DNA of 64,000 nucleotides from Ipomoea triloba (GCF_003576645.1 NC_044917.1:1430414-1494413); one strand, 5' to 3'. Counted from the first letter of the stretch, positions 1 through 15,676 are shown. The notes: generated by a model from the sequence alone, not told the origin. Program-made: numbers and translations.

Positions 1-3000
1 ATCATGGATACCAAAGAGGGGACAGCCTGCAAATATGCCTAGAGACTTCTGGATGCCCGATCAAAGCTGCAGAGTATGCTATGAGTGTGATTCCCCATTT
101 ACTGTGTTTAACCGTAGGCATCATTGCCGTCTGTGTGGACGGGTTTTCTGTGCCAAGTGTGCTTCAAATTCTATTCCTGTCCCGTCTGAGGTGACCAATA
201 TAGGCCCGGAAGACGGGGAGAGGATTAGGGTCTGCAACTATTGCTTCAAGCAACAGAAGCAGGGTATAGCTATGGTTGACAATGCAACAAGTATGACAAG
301 CCCAGGCATCAGTCCATCTCCCTCAACCACAAGTTTGGTTAGTTCACAGTCTAGCTGCACTTGTAATAGTGGCAGCAGTGTTGATTCAACTGTTTACACA
401 ACAGGATCATACCTTCATGTGCCTTATGGCTCATCTCAGAGCTCCTCACCATCGGCTCAGACCAGTCAAGTCACGGTGAAGCAAGACCAATTATTGTCTT
501 CAGAAAATCCATATTCTGAAAAATATGGTTCTTCCAACAGGTATTTATCCGTTAGTGTACAAATGGGATATTCTGCTATGATATTGTTCGTAAATTTACA
601 TGTCTTGAGCATCTTTTTGTGTTAGTAGCTCGTTATCAGGTTCTTGCTAGGTAGCTAATACAATTTGAGTTGTATGCCTTACACATGCCCTCATGCTTTT
701 GCCCGATCTGATATAAAAGCCAAGGTAGTTCATAGCTAGCTTCATTCTGGTAGTTTGAATATGTATATCATTATAACTATATAGATCTAGGTTGGGCTTG
801 GCTCCATGGGTTCTGCTTGTCCATTTGCTGTTGCCTGATATGTGATCGAATTCTTATTGTTTTATTAATTTTTCATACATTGAGGTTTTCCCATCTCTTT
901 TGATTAATTTGTTCAACAAATGGTTTCTTTTATTGTCTCATTGCGTCATCTTTCTCAAGGTTGCATTCTTTTTCTGTCCTTTTTTTTGGGTGAAAAAAGT
1001 TTTTATTGCACAAAAAGTACTCCATAGTACAACAGAAGAGGACAAAGACCTTGCCTCACATCACCAATGCAAGAGAGAAGAAATTTGAAGGATATTAATG
1101 TGATATTGACGTTACTTTTTGTGCTTAATGAAGGCTGAGTGTACTGGCGATGCATACTCTATTATTTTGAATTATTACTGTAATTGAGTGGGGCAAGTTT
1201 GATGATATGTTTGTAACAAGTTGAGCATTATATCCTCCAACTTGAGGGGGAGTGATAAAATATTAGTTCACCTAACATTGGCCATTTAGTAATTAGTATA
1301 AGTGCAGTTGTAATTTCTCCTATAGATAAAGGGCCTTAGCTCAATCCATGTGATAAGCTATTCACAATGTTGTCATTAATATGTTCAGGGTTTTTCTCAA
1401 TTTTCTATCTTAACAATAAGAAGATTCAATTGATCACATAGACATTCTAATTTTAGATGTGACATCTCACCAGATATTGCTCCTTTACTGATTGTTGACA
1501 TGAATGCATGGTCTCTGTGGTACTAGTATTTTAATTATCCAGTATGTGTTGATTGTTTCTCTTATGTGGGCTTTGATACAGGAATAATGATGAGGATTAT
1601 GATTACAGTGCATATAGGGTGCACTCTAACCCAAGCCAGTTCTGTACTGCTGATGTCTATTATGATGATGTTAGCTGTAATGAGGAAACCCTTGCTTGTT
1701 GCCACTCTCAAGAAAATGTTGAAATGAACTGTTTAAGTTCTGAAATGTTACCTGAGAGCATTGAACGAAAGCACTTGGGAAGTACAGAAAAAGTTGAGGA
1801 AATAGTGGATGCAAATAATAATAGTATGGAGGATGAAGATCCCTCTATTGATTCTGTGAATAGTACAGAAAGTGAACCTGTGGATTTTGAGAACAATGGT
1901 CTACTTTGGCTGCCTCCAGAGCCTGAAGATGAAGAGGATGAGAGAGAAGCTCTTCTAGATGATGATGATGACAATGGTGGTGAGGGGGGTTCTGCTGGTG
2001 AGTGGGGTTACTTGTCCCCTTCACGCAGCTTTGCTGATGGGGAGTACCGCAATAAGGAGAAATCTTCTGAGGAGCACAGGAGGGTCATCAAAAACATAGT
2101 TAATGGGCATTTTAAAGCTTTAATAGGACAACTGTTGAAGGCTGAGAATTTGTCTATCGGAGATGAGGATGATAAAGAGAGTTGGTTGGAGATAATCACT
2201 GCTTTATCCTGGGAAGCTGCAACATTCCTAAAGCCTGATATGAGTCAGAGTGAGGGAATGGATCCTGGTGCATATGTGAAGGTTAAATGCATACCATGTG
2301 GGCATTTCACTGAGAGGTTAAATACACAGTTAAACTTTGTATAGTGAATATTTATAATTCTTACATAGCATTCCTAGCAATTCATCTGCAATTTATATGT
2401 TTTCTTTCCCCCATTTGATTTGAAGTACTAAAATCTGGTTCATTCTTTCTTAGTGCCTCAAAGTCAACAATTGTCATGCCATGTGTGACTTCTAAAATTC
2501 CTTTGCTTAATCTCTTCCTTAAGTTAAATATGTATAGTCCTGAAACAAAACAAACTTATACACACACACACACACACACATGTATGTGTATTTTGCAGTC
2601 TTAATGCCTTCTAGTCAACGCTTGTCGTGCCATGTGTGACTTCTAAAAGTTCCTTTGCTTAATCCCTTCCTTAAATTAAATATGCAGTCTTCTGAAATGA
2701 CAACGAAACTTATACACACCCCCAGACATCTATGCATATTTTGCTGTGTATATATTGTTTTCTCTCAGATGAGGTTTTATATTTATGTTTAATATATATA
2801 TATTTTTTTGTTTGGGGTCAGTGTGGTTGTTAAAGGGGTTGTTTGCAAGAAAAATGTGGCTCATCGGCGGATGACATCCAAAATAGATAAACCTCGACTT
2901 CTAATCCTTGGAGGGGCATTGGAATATCAGAGGGTGACTAACCACTTGTCAAGTTTTGATACTCTATTGCAGCAGGTATTGATTCAATCCTATCCTTTCT

Positions 3001-6000
3001 ACATATTCCTATTGTACTTGAAAGGTCCACGAGTAATTGAGGGGGATATTTCTTTGGTTGCCTGCTTTTGGCTTCTAGTTGAAGTGGCAAGTTTGTTTTC
3101 TTGATTTATTATTATGTTTCCAGGAAAAGGACCATCTGATGATGGCTGTAGCAAAGATTGATGCTCATCATCCGAATATTTTGTTAGTAGAGAAATCAGT
3201 ATCCCGATTTGCACAAGAATGCCTTCTTGCAAAGGATATATCCCTTGTTCTCAATGTCAAACGACCACTTTTACAGCGCATAGCCCGTTGTACTGGTGCG
3301 AAAATTGTCCCTTCAGTTGATAATCTTGCTACTCAAAAATTAGGGTATTGTGATTCATTTCGTGTTGAGAAGTTTGTGGAAGAGCATGGCAAGGCTGGGC
3401 ATGATGGAAGAAAATTGGTGAAGACATTGATGTTCTTTGAGGGCTGTCCTAAGCCATTGGGTTGTACTGTAAGTCTCGCATCACATTCTTTACATAAAGA
3501 AATTTTAAAATCACATATATGATGCTTTTGACAAGTGAACAAGTCTTCTCTAGATGTCATAATGGTGTATGGTATGAAGTTTGTCTTTGCCAATTGTCTA
3601 AATCTATGTGCAATAGTAAGAAGATAATAAAAAGCTATCCTACAAAATTTGTAATTGTTCCCACATGTTGCATATGTGCAACCTAATACCTTACATACAC
3701 AAACATATATTTTGGCAATTTTATTAACTTTGCATTATACAAACCTCGGAAAGTATTTACGATAACAATATTATAAAACAAAGTATGGTGAAAATGCTGT
3801 TTCTTTGTGCCAGATTCTGCTTAAGGGTGCTAATGTTGATGAACTGAAGAAGGTTAAACATGTAGTTCAATATGGAGTTTTTGCAGCTTATCACTTGGCT
3901 CTGGAGACATCTTTTCTTGCTGATGAAGGTGCCTCTCTGCCAGATCTCACTTTGAAGTCTCCAATAAAAGTTGCATTGCCTGATAAGCCACCAAGTATTA
4001 ATAAATCCATTACTTTGATTCCTGGTTTCACTCTACCTGACGACAAAAGTCCACAATGTTCCCATATGGCTAGCATGTTCTCTCAGTCAGTTGCTGCATC
4101 ATCATCTAATATTGCATCCGACTGTGATCAGGAGTCTTACTTATCCAAAGGTTCTAGCCCAAAATTAAATGCTGGAAGTAGATTAGATAATCTGACACTT
4201 ACTGATTCTACCACTTCCTTGGGCTATCCAAGATTTGATTTTCATGATCAAGGGTATGAGGGGATGAACAAGGATGCTAATAAAAATGTTCCTGAAACGT
4301 CTTCAGTCCATAATACTGAAGTAGTTGGGCATGAAGATTTAACTTCTAATTGTCCTAGCAATTTAGAGTCATTGGGGCAACTAGGTGGTTTTCCTCACTT
4401 TGTTGGCACTTCACAGCATGCTAACATGTGCACTTCTGAGTTGGTGCCTCCAGAAACTGATAATAATCACATTGAGGAGTTAGAGCCTTTAAAAGAAGAG
4501 TTTACCAACTTACCTTCTGATCCTCAGAGTATTTTGGTATCCCTGTCAACACGTTGTGTTTGGAAACAAAGTGTTTGTGAACGGTCTCGTCTTTTCCGGA
4601 TAAAATATTATGGAAGCTTTGATTTGCCATTGGGTCGTTTTTTACGGGACCATCTGTTTGATCAGGTACTCATTGCTTATTCATATGCATAATGAGATTT
4701 GGCTTTCTAAATAAATAAATACATAAAAGTTTTCCTTTTCCAAAAACTATTGCTCTATATATGTACTCCCTTTGTCTGGACTATAGTGTCCTGCAATTCC
4801 CTTCTAGTGCATCCCTAGATGTTTATTTTTCTGAAATAAGAACCTGCTTCTTATACTCATTATTTTGTTTTCAATGTTTTACCACATGAAAAATTGTGCA
4901 GACCCTAATTCTATGCCTTCCAATCCAAATCTGATCACTTGTATTTTACCTTAGGCCCACCTAGTTTTAGAATTCCATTTCAACTGTATTTGGGATGAAG
5001 GTAATTATATTTTTATAGGCATGTGGATATGTTTGCATATGAGTGTATGTTTGTATATTTGTTTATATATTTATATGCTTGCTTCTTATTAACCTCTTTC
5101 TGAAATCTGAATCACACATTGATTTATTAGAATTATCGATGTCACTCCTGTGAGATGCCATCAGAAGCACATGTTCATTGCTACACTCATCAGCAAGGCA
5201 GCCTAACAATTTCTGTGAAGAAGCTTCCAAATGTAGTTTTGCCTGGAGAACGCGAAGGAAAAATCTGGATGTGGCACAGGTGCATGCAATGCCCTCGTAT
5301 AAATGGTTTCCCTCCTGCAACCAGGAGAGTAGTAATGTCTGATGCAGCTCGGGGTTTGTCTTTTGGTAAATTTTTGGAATTAAGTTTCTCAAACCATGCT
5401 GCTGCAAGCAGGGTTGCTGGCTGTGGTCATTCCCTGCATAAAGACTGCCTTCGGTTCTATGGGTATACAATCTTCTTACATTAATTTGACATTGTTTTCC
5501 AATTTCTATGCTCTTGTTAGTCTGGCTAGCACATAATACTTCAATGACTTGTACATTAAAGTTTAAATGCCATCTAGATGATCATGCAGCAAATAAATTA
5601 ACATATGGTAAATTCTTTAAACTGTGGTATATTTCATGCAGTTTTGGAAAAATGGTTGCTTGTTTTCGATACGCTCCAATTAATGTTCACTCTGTCTTTC
5701 TCCCTCCCCAAAAACTTGAATTTAACCATGATAATCAAGAATGGATACACAAAGAAGTGAATGAGGTACAGGAAATGCAATTTTTTCCCTTTATATATGA
5801 TACTTAAGTATTTTGTATTTCACCTGCTGCTTAATATTTTCTGAGAATAGGTTTGCAGTAGGGCAGAAAATCTGTTTGTTGAGGTGTTCAAAGCTCTTCA
5901 CAAAATTTCAGAGCAAATCTCTGTGAAAGATGGAGCCAAAGCACAAGATTCAGGTCACCGAATTGCTAAACTAGAGAGAATATTAGAGAAGGAGAAAATG

Positions 6001-9000
6001 GAATTTGAGGTATTCTCTACAAAGACTGCTCGCTCCTTTTTCATTTTTTACAGACTGTGGTTTATTGTCTGCATTTCCTGGGAACAACAATGTAGCAGGA
6101 AATTTGATCCTTTTGACCTTTGTTATGGTTTTGAATAGTAGTTGTTACCTCTTGAAGGACATTACATATACCATTTTTTTAAAAAATTATTACAAAAAAT
6201 GGGAAAATAATAAAGCAGGAAATAACGACAGATTTTTTAATAATAGTATCCTCATCTCCTGCAGAGAGGTAGAGATAGAGAGTGGTAAAGAGAATATATG
6301 CTTACACAAACAACTAAAGTGAAAAAAACTTTTCATTCACTTCACTTCACCACCCACCACGTGTATAAATATGGTTGCAATGTAATTCCATTATAACATA
6401 GAGCCCAGATAAAATTGCTTCTAATTTGATAGGTTTAGATTTAATTGACAAAATTAAAAACATTGGAAAGAATTACGGAGTACAAATTTTAGAAAAGATT
6501 TGGATAATTGGTGTTATTAGGACCTTTGCCTTTCTAATGCATAATTGATGGCGGAAAGTGTAAAGGCCTCAAAATTATGGGATGAGATGGGGCTTAATTT
6601 TAGTTCCAGTCTAGAATTTTGTCCTTTGAGCAATTGATTTGGCACCGTGGACATGCAGAAATGCTACTAAGTACTAACAGTTTTGGAATTTAGAATTGGC
6701 AATAAACATCAATATTATATCTCTTTTAGATTCTAAATATAAGAATGGATAGTCATTTTTGAACATATGATGCTAATTACTGCTTCAAGGGTAAAAGCAT
6801 TTTGCAAAGAAAATAATACTGGCTCTATGACTGATGGTTCATTTGGTTTAAGGAATTGTTAGGAAAAGTGCTCAATGGAGAAGTTAAAGTTGATGAGCCT
6901 TCAGTTGATGTTCTTGAAGTTAATCGTCTAAAAAGGCAATTAGTGTTTCTTGCTTACCTCTGGGACCAACGTTTGGTACATATTACTAGTCCTGATCATA
7001 AAGACTTCCAATCTTTAAGTGATTCAGCTCCAAAAGTGAAGGAGAAGCCCTTCAACTCTACTGATAGTCCTGCCGAGAGGAATGAAATTTCCTGCCCTGG
7101 AAAAGGATTTAATAGTTCAGGTTCCTTTTTACAGAATGCGAAGTCTGATATAGCATTCACTGAAGATGTATGTGAGCAGCCTCTTGATGGCCACAAAACA
7201 ATGCATATGGATCAGAACCAAAGTCATAGGAAGGAACTTGATGTTTGCCTTTCTTCTAACACAAACATCAGTGATCAAAGCAATCAGGAGCCTGGGGAAA
7301 ATATGAAACGAGTTCACTCAGAGGACCCTGTTATGGAAAATCTGTCTGATACTCTTGATGCTGCATGGACTGGTGAAGGGCAGTCAGCTTCTAAGGATAG
7401 TTCTGCACCTCCCATGGATTCCTCTAGTTCCATTAAAACCCCAGCAGCATCAGGTGTTTCACAGTCTGATGACATGGACTATCAGACCTGGTTGATGTCA
7501 CCTTTTCTAAGTTTCTACCAGTCATTCCATAAGAATTTTAGAAACTCAAAAAAGCAGGGTAACTTGAGCGAGTACAATCCTGTCTATATCCTCTCATTTC
7601 GGGAGCTGCTACATCAAGGCGGTGCTAGGCTGCTTTTGCCTGTGGGTGTTAATGACACTGTTGTGCCTGTTTATGATGACGAGCCAACTAGTGTTATATC
7701 ATATGCTCTTGTATCAACAGATTACCATATTCAAATGTCGGAGGCATCTGAGAGAACTAACAAAGTAGAATCCCCGGTTTCCTTGCCCTTTTTAGATTCA
7801 TTCAGTTTACTTTCTCTTTCTTCATTTGATGAGGTAATTTCAGAATCTCTAAGAGGTATTGGCTCTATTGATGAAAGCAACCTATCCAGTCTTGGCTCTC
7901 AAAGCTCTTCAAGTGTAGACCAAAATTTGTACACTAATGTTTCGCAAGCCCGCATTACTTTCTCGGATGATGGTCCTCAGGGAAAAGTGAAGTATGCAGT
8001 CACTTGTTATTATGCCAAGCAATTTGAGGCCCTAAGAAAGGCTTGTTGTTCCCCTGAATTGGATTTTGTTCGTTCTCTCAGCCGATGTAAAAAATGGGGT
8101 GCTCAGGGTGGGAAAAGTAACGTCTTCTTTGCAAAAACCTTGGATGATCGATTTATCATTAAACAGGTTACAAAGACAGAGTTAGAGTCATTTATCAAAT
8201 TTGCTCCTGCTTATTTCAAATATTTATCTGATGCAATTGCAAGTAAGAGCCCAACTTGCTTGGCAAAGATCTTGGGCATATATCAGGTATTAGCCGTTAT
8301 GAATGGTTATTTTTATTTCAATTATAAAGTACCTGCTCTACTTTTTGTTGTCTTCACAGTTCAATTTTCTTGTTACATTTTCAATTTTATACAAATCTTT
8401 CGACTTGTCACCTTTTTGATTTCTAAAGGTCTCTGCAAACTGATTTCTCTTCCAAATTACAAATGTTTTTCAACTTCTTTTCATTGATTGATTTGTTTTG
8501 ATCTCTCATCTTTTGTTTGTTTATTGCTCAGGTTACATCAAAGCATTTTAAAGGGGGGAAAGAATCAAAAATGGATGTTTTGGTGATGGAGAATCTTCTA
8601 TTTAGGCGAAGCATCACGAGACTTTATGACCTCAAAGGATCTTGTCGATCCCGATATAATCCAGATTCAAGTGGAAGCAATAAAGTTCTGCTTGATCAGA
8701 ACTTGATTGAATCAATGCCAACTTCCCCAATATTCTTAGGACCAAAAGCAAAGAGGCTATTGGAGAGAGCTGTTTGGAATGATACTGCATTTCTTGCTGT
8801 AAGTTCTGATTCCTGTCTTTGTTAATAATCATTCTCTCTAGTATAAATGTTATCATCTTTGTTCTCCCTGTTGGTTTGCCAAGTATGTATGTGCATCAGA
8901 TTTTATGGTCCCCCCTGCTGGGTTTTCTCATTCCTCATTACTAGATTCTCATTGCAGTTCCATTTGTTGATAGACTGGTGTTTTGTGCACCCTTTTTACA

Positions 9001-9366
9001 TGCTAGTTCTGATTTGTTGTCTTATTCATGGCACCACAGTCAATAGATGTAATGGACTATTCACTATTAGCTGGTGTGGATGAGGAAAAGCATGAATTGG
9101 TGCTCGGAATTATTGATTTTATGAGACAATATACCTGGGACAAGCATCTCGAGACTTGGGTGAAAGCTTCTGGAATCCTGGGCGGGCCTAAGAACGCTTC
9201 TCCAACAGTGATTTCTCCCGAGCAATATAAGAAGAGATTTAGGAAAGCAATGTCTGCTTATTTTCTAATGGTACCAGATCGGTGGTCTTCATCAGCAATA
9301 GTTTCCGTTCCATCTCAGTCCAACTCAAGCGAGGGAAACTCTCAAACTGGGGCGTCCTTAGAATGA
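1..9366 (+). CDS. FAB1: FAB1/PIKfyve-type 1-phosphatidylinositol-3-phosphate 5-kinase, 5' end cut by window
   Basis: This enzyme phosphorylates PI3P to PI(3,5)P2 on endosomes and vacuoles. Exons I infer: <2-540, 1582-2316, 2822-2975, 3124-3468, 3814-4665, 5131-5462, 5642-5765, 5851-6009, 6853-8286, 8532-8798, 9040-9366. All have GT-AG borders and joined frames, giving 1755 visible residues. The first visible codons read SWIPKRG, which lies about 15-20 residues into plant FAB1 proteins, so the true start is outside the window. Domains in visible numbering: FYVE zinc finger about 12-80 (RRHHCRLCG and RVCNYC motifs), acidic linker, Cpn60/TCP1-like domain about 425-670, Cys-rich region about 876-985, and a C-terminal PIP kinase from about 1490 (GGKSNVFF loop, IIKQV lysine, MDYSLL, IIDFMRQYTW). 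Plants also carry FAB1 forms without FYVE; this is the FYVE type (FAB1A/B class). The exact paralogue is not resolved. Confidence 0.95.
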
Positions 9367-10283
9367 TTAGCGTGAAGCTTGGAACATTCATTTCAAGCTC
9401 GCAAGAGGTAGGTTTCTTAGAATATATTTAGTTCCGTCTGCCTTTTTATGCCTTCAGCTTCATAATTTGTGCACACTGAGGCTGTTTTGAGCCCACGAAA
9501 TTTGTGTTCTTTCCTCTGTATTTAGTATATATATATATCCAGTCTTAGTTGATACACCATAGGTTGAGGTGAGCAGGGTTTGAATCTCTTCATTTAGTGT
9601 AGGGTTAAGGCCACCTCATAGGCGCTCTACTCTTCTTTTTCTTTTTTTGCCATAATCATCTGTTCATTTTGTCTTATGTTAATTGTTAATTGCCAATATT
9701 TTTCATCTTGTTAAATTCATTCCTTATCCATAACAATTTCATTTCGTCACTCTAAATGCAACATGAATCCTACCTGAAATGGCACTCTCGCAGAGAATAA
9801 CCAAAACTGAAAATGTTCGCATTTAAATTCATTTTATATACCTTTTGAGAATTCTGTGTCAATCAAATGAATGCAAGAGACTATGAACTGACAGATGATA
9901 GTTTATTACCCTCTACTACATTTATAAGACATTCAAAACCACAAGCATTGAGACCCATTGGCAGTCTGCTACACAATTCTACTTTGATACTTGAATATGA
10001 ACTTATCCTAGCTACTCTATAATATCAATAATACATATCAAAAGACTTGTAAAACTCCGGGAAAACAAATGCCTCACTGTTTCCTCACTGGGGTAATAAA
10101 TTGAATAATCGGATCTCTACTTCTCTATCATACAGAGCTGGTGGTTCTTTGTGATGATGAAAAATACTGCAAGGGGCAAAACATATAGGTCTATATATAG
10201 TTTTTACTTGTGAAAGGGTCCTTCCATGCTGAATCTGTGCCGAAACTGGTGCCTCTTTGTGTGGACAGTATGGTATCATTACA
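9367..10283. other. Convergent 3' intergenic region between FAB1 and COG3
   Basis: The two genes converge here, so both 3' UTRs should lie in this 0.9 kb. A possible 3'-UTR splice donor (GAGGTAGG) sits about 40 bases after the FAB1 stop codon. The rest is AT-rich with a short TA run near 9527. I see no gene. Confidence 0.6.
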
Positions 10284-13200
10284 TTAGAGGAGGCTGTCGA
10301 GTTTTACTTCCAGATCCTCTAATGAGATCATATTCAAAATATTTTGTGAGTCCTCCGGTGAATACTCTTTTTTCAGAAGTGATAATACTTGAGAATGTGC
10401 TTCAATGATATTAGTCCTGCAAAGCAATTGAAATATGAATGACTAAAGTATCCAAGCAAAAGAGTCGGAGTTAACCAATTTTCTGGGCATGTTATGGTCA
10501 AAACATCATTCATCTTACTTTATTGGTTTGAAAAGTATTGCACGTGTAGATGGGTTCTGTAGATAAAGCCTCATCTTTTCCAATACCCTAGGCAAATCTT
10601 GATCAATTGCTGCATTAACCTGGTTTAAAAGACATCATATTGTAAAACAAAGGAAGACAAAGGGAGAAGATATAAGGCATTAATCATCTTGTGTCAAAGA
10701 GAGAGAATACTGATTTTTCTCCATGAAGTCATGGTGCTGCCTTCTTCCTTTAGTTGTATATTAAGTTTGCTTTTTTCTTTTTGCGGGGTGGGAGCATCAC
10801 ATATAAAAATTAAATAAATGAAACAGGCAAATAAGCATACATACCTTTTGAAGAATTTCAGCAATCTTTTCCATAGAAGCAAAAGCTTGATCCTTGAGGG
10901 GCTTTGCAATTGCAGATTCAGTCTTTTGATTTTGACTACCAGATAGTGCAACTTTAACAGCAGTAACCTTCACAGACAATTTTGATATACCTAGTTAAAG
11001 ATCTTTTCTTTGTAAATGAAATATAGATTTCCATTAAGGATCTTCATTAATTTGTGAAGGGGGTCCCTTATCTAATCCTTGTTGTCTTGCTATTTACAGT
11101 TAGCTGCTGGTTGCATCACCCCAAACCTATTCAATAAACACGGCCCAAAAGAGACCTCTACACAGATCTAGTTGTAGCCAAATCTTAGCATGTTGGTTTC
11201 CATATTGGGTCTATTCTACATTTACATAGTTTACTATGAGACTTTCATGACAAAAGTTAAGGAAATTCACCTTTTTATTCTAAACTAAGATGGTCTTCCA
11301 AGGTGTAAGCACGTTTTTTATACCATTAAGTATGCTCAATTAGTAACACAGAACATTGGTGCAGGGATAAGTAGTTTTCAAACATTTAATTTAATTACTC
11401 AAGTCAATCCTATATTTATGTATGTTAAGTCATTGTCTACTCTTGGCATGTTTCCTTTCACTTCCAATAACCAAGAAACAAGGTAGAGCTAACCTTGGTA
11501 ACAAAAGAAAGCAAGGGCTCCACAATTTGCTTTGTGACTGACATAATGAACTCCTCACAAGTAGATTTTAGGCTTTTCTCCAGTTCCTGCAATTAGATGG
11601 ATTCAACCACAAGATAAAATGCTCAAGAGATGGCATTCATGAATAAATAGTAACAAGTTTCATGTTTTGAGTGCACATAAACTCATGTATGTGCATTTTA
11701 TGAATATGAGTTTTAATAAGCAACTTTAGTTCAGCACACTAAACCTACGTATTTTTAATTTAGCAATAACAGCTCCAGTAAGCCTTCACTGAACCATTGA
11801 GGAAGTTGACACCACAAACTTCTTTTCTATTTCTCTAATATGTGACAATTGACACCAGAAATAAACTATTATTCTGAACGTCTGAGTGGTAAATACTTTA
11901 TCTCGTAAGAAGAGAGGCAAGGAGAGGGGTAAGGGCGAAGGAGGGTGTGGGTGAAACATACCTTCTTGGCATCAACTTGGCTTTCCAAAACTCGTGGAGA
12001 CAACGTCCTTGCCAATGAAGTTGATCTTGACCAATCAAAAATTGATGCCTGTCCCCTAAGAATCCGCCTGAGTTGTTCCTGGATAAATGGAATAATTGCC
12101 AGACAGTGAGCAAGACTAAACAATTTCTTTACAGTTGGAAATGAAGCCAACAGAAAATGCAAAATGTAGAATGTTCTGTCTCACATATTTAACAGATTCA
12201 TGAGTCCTTTCACAACAGGGAAATGTATCTTCCAAATCTTATGGATTTAACAGCATCATAACTACTTAAATTTCAGATTCTTAGATTTACTATCCTCTGT
12301 TTGTCAGAATTACAAGTATGGAGATTATCACACACCATCTACTCCTTACTAGAGATCTTTTAACTATAATATCAGATCAAATATTTAAATTTTGTTTTTT
12401 TGGAACCCAAAAGAAGTAAAAGACATGTTTTGCCACAAACATTTATACAAGGCATAAAAGAACGAGTTATTTTTGGGGGCAGGAGAAAAAACAGGCATTA
12501 GTTAGATTCAGTGAAAAAAAAATCAGCATTTCCAGTTCTTGATAGACTTGGGTTAGAAAATCATTGAAAAATCAGGTTGTCCAATTCTCTTTACTGCAGA
12601 AGAAATTAAATGTGCACAGGAAGATGGCATTAAAAGGACATCACACTTTTGGTTCTTAGAAAATAATAGACTTAAAGAAACAGCATTTACTCTCAAGGCC
12701 CAAAAGAAAGCAGTGCACCAGCCAGAATATGGCTGCAAAAATCAGAAAATAAATTCTGACAAAAAAAAAAAAAAGAAAAAAGAAAAAAGAGAAGACTTTG
12801 TTACTAACCAATAAATGTGAAAAATCAAGCTCCTTGTGCGTGACCGAGAATTCAATATCAAATGGTGCAATCTGGAAAGAAATTTATGTCAAAAAAGCTG
12901 AAGTTCTGTAAGGAATTTCATGATTAAAAGCTAGAATAACACCTGCTCCCTTAGGATAAGAAGATGTTTTATTAGGAACAGTTGCCCATCCATCAGAGAT
13001 GATCTCTTTATAACAAGTTTGCTAGCTTTCTGAAGCAACAAAAGGAATTAGTAATGGCAAACACAATGCAAACTAGAATGAAGTGTTGCATATTACAGGA
13101 GGACCAATTATCACAAAAGAAGTACCAATAAAAATTTAGTTAAATCATAAATGAAAAGTATGGCTTACTTGAATGGATAGAGAGCACACTTCTACTGCTT

Positions 13201-15676
13201 CCTGATGAAGAAAATAAATTGAAATGACAATTAAGAGAAATTCTCTCAAGATAGGGGAAAATTTAGCAAGAGAACTACCTACTTACCTGTGCCAAACCAG
13301 TGAAAACGGCTGGCTCTAGAGAATTATACAGCTTTGACAGGCAAGATACAGTTTTCTCCAGGGGAGGGTACCACATTTTGATTGCATTTTGATCAGCCAG
13401 CAACTGAATTTTTCAGATAAAAAATTATTAGACTATATTTCTCATGGGACTAGATAAGAGGGTTATGGGTTTTGCCTGGGTACATTTTAAAATTTACTAG
13501 CTTTTATATGCATTTGGAGGATATGTATTGGGAATTATCACTTTGTTGTCCATCATCCATTTATATAGGAACCTCAGTAAGGACTAAGCAGCTGCCCCCT
13601 ATTCCAATCTTTTTTCACTTTGGTTGGTGTGACTGAAGAGAGATCAATGATCATTTGAAAGGATTCAGATGCATCAAGTAACATTGAGACTAATTTTTGA
13701 GAACCTTTTTTGGGTGGAACAAAAATCTCCTAACAGCGTTATCACATTGATAGATATTATGGAGAAGCTCAAACCAGTATGGTAGAAGAGTAAGGATGCT
13801 TGAGTAATGACTGCACTGGACAAGGGAAGTACTCCCCTTGGTTCATCATCAATAGACAATAAAATTGGGGCATTAAAAAAGCTGCATCACAGGGTAGGAC
13901 GGGGACACAGGATAGAGAAAAGATCCATGTGGCAGAAGACTCTTGGATGCTCTATGTTATGTTTAGTTTTAAAAAATAAAATAAAAAATAAAAAAAATAA
14001 AAAAAAAACACCCTTTAGAAGATGGCATGTGAGATGACTGTCCTCATCCACTAGCAAAATATTTGGTATAGAAGCAAAACAAGCAAGAGTTCAAGAATCC
14101 AACTACAAACTCCATATGTGAGAAAATAGGATAAGAGCATAGCACTTACAGCTGCTTCTGCTTCTGAGTTTGTTTCAGCTGATTGCTCCAACTTTCTAGG
14201 GTAATCCAAATCCTCATCCACAAGAAAATAATTTGCAATCTGTCAAAGAATTAAAAATCTAAGGGGATTGCAAGCATAAGCTGATTTGAAGTATTAGCGC
14301 GAGAAGGTCTCTTCTCTGCTCAAGTTGATAGTGCATGGTGAGCAAATTTTCATGCAGAAGGATACATTAAAATGCCAATAGGAGAATTGCAATACTAAAA
14401 CATTGTGAATTAATAAGAAATGAAAAATGATGCACAGAAGAAAATTGCACCAAATGGCTGAAGATACAATGTGAATGTAACTGAGATATCTACCTCGTCG
14501 CGAATATATGTACGGGCACGAAAAGTCAATCGTTCATGAACATCTGCTAAAACTCTGTCTAATGTTGGACGTAGCCCAGCTAATGACTCACCCCGCCTGC
14601 TTACTTGTTCTCCTAGAACTTCGACTTTAAGGATATCAACCAACTCACAAAGAACATCAAGATTTTTTTCATGGATAAGTTTTGGTCGTAATGTATCATA
14701 CAAGTATGTACACCTGCAAGATGTGGCACGCAATTGAACAGGAAAGTGTATACAAGTGAAGATAAGAGGAGATAGGTCATGTTATTTAATGAAAAGTTGG
14801 CAATAGACTAACCAAAGGATATATTCTTGTAGTATCTAGCACCAAGCCACCAAGTGAATAAGACAATATTATTTAATGCAGAGAGTATGAAACTTTAGAG
14901 AGATTTTAATGTACAAAATTTTAAAAATATTAACTGAAAATAATATAATGAGTGGTAAGGTAACTTTTAAAGTAATAATGATTAAAAGGTCTCAGTGACC
15001 CTCATAGTTTTGAAAGCCTAAACAGGTATGAGTACTAGATTAGGTGCTTGATTATCCCAGCTATTTTAGAGCTCATCTGCTCTAGAAAGTAGAAGTTGGG
15101 CTAAACAGTAAAAATATAAAGATTTTTTTAAGCCAGATAAGAGGAAAAGACCTTTTTCAATAAGCTGCAAATTGAAGGATTTCAAAAAAGCCTGATTTTG
15201 AAGAAGCCATCAAAACATTCACTTAATCTAACCTATCAAAGCAATGATGATTTCATGTTGTTAAAAGTTAAAAACAAAAAAATAAAAATGTTCATTTGCT
15301 AATATTCATTTGAGTCATTTTCATTATTAACATATTTAATAGGTATAAATCAATTAATTTGAATCATCCTAATAAATGGCACCGGTGCCTGAAGAACAAA
15401 AAATGTAGGATGAATGGGAAATAGAAACACCATGATGCAGGTCAACAACACACTAGGAGAAAAGCAAGTTCAGGAACCTAGTTTGGTAGGCGTTAATAAG
15501 TTCAGGAAATCATCAATGGACAAAGAGCAGAAGATTTCCTAGTTTGCAATATTGCTAACATTTGTCATTAAGTTACAGAGTTTTCACAATTTTTTGGTCT
15601 ATTAAGATATTTCATTACTTTCTTCTAGTTTAAACTCCAAAATACCCTTGGAAACATTGTAAGGTTATCCTTTTGC

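Noticed and set aside
1708..1974. Ser-rich minus-strand frame inside FAB1 exon 2
   Set aside because: It is the antisense shadow of the acidic linker of FAB1.
4764..4800. ACTCCCTTTGTCTGGACTAT in a FAB1 intron as a Stowaway MITE end
   Set aside because: Only one end resembles the MITE terminus; no inverted partner was found in the intron.
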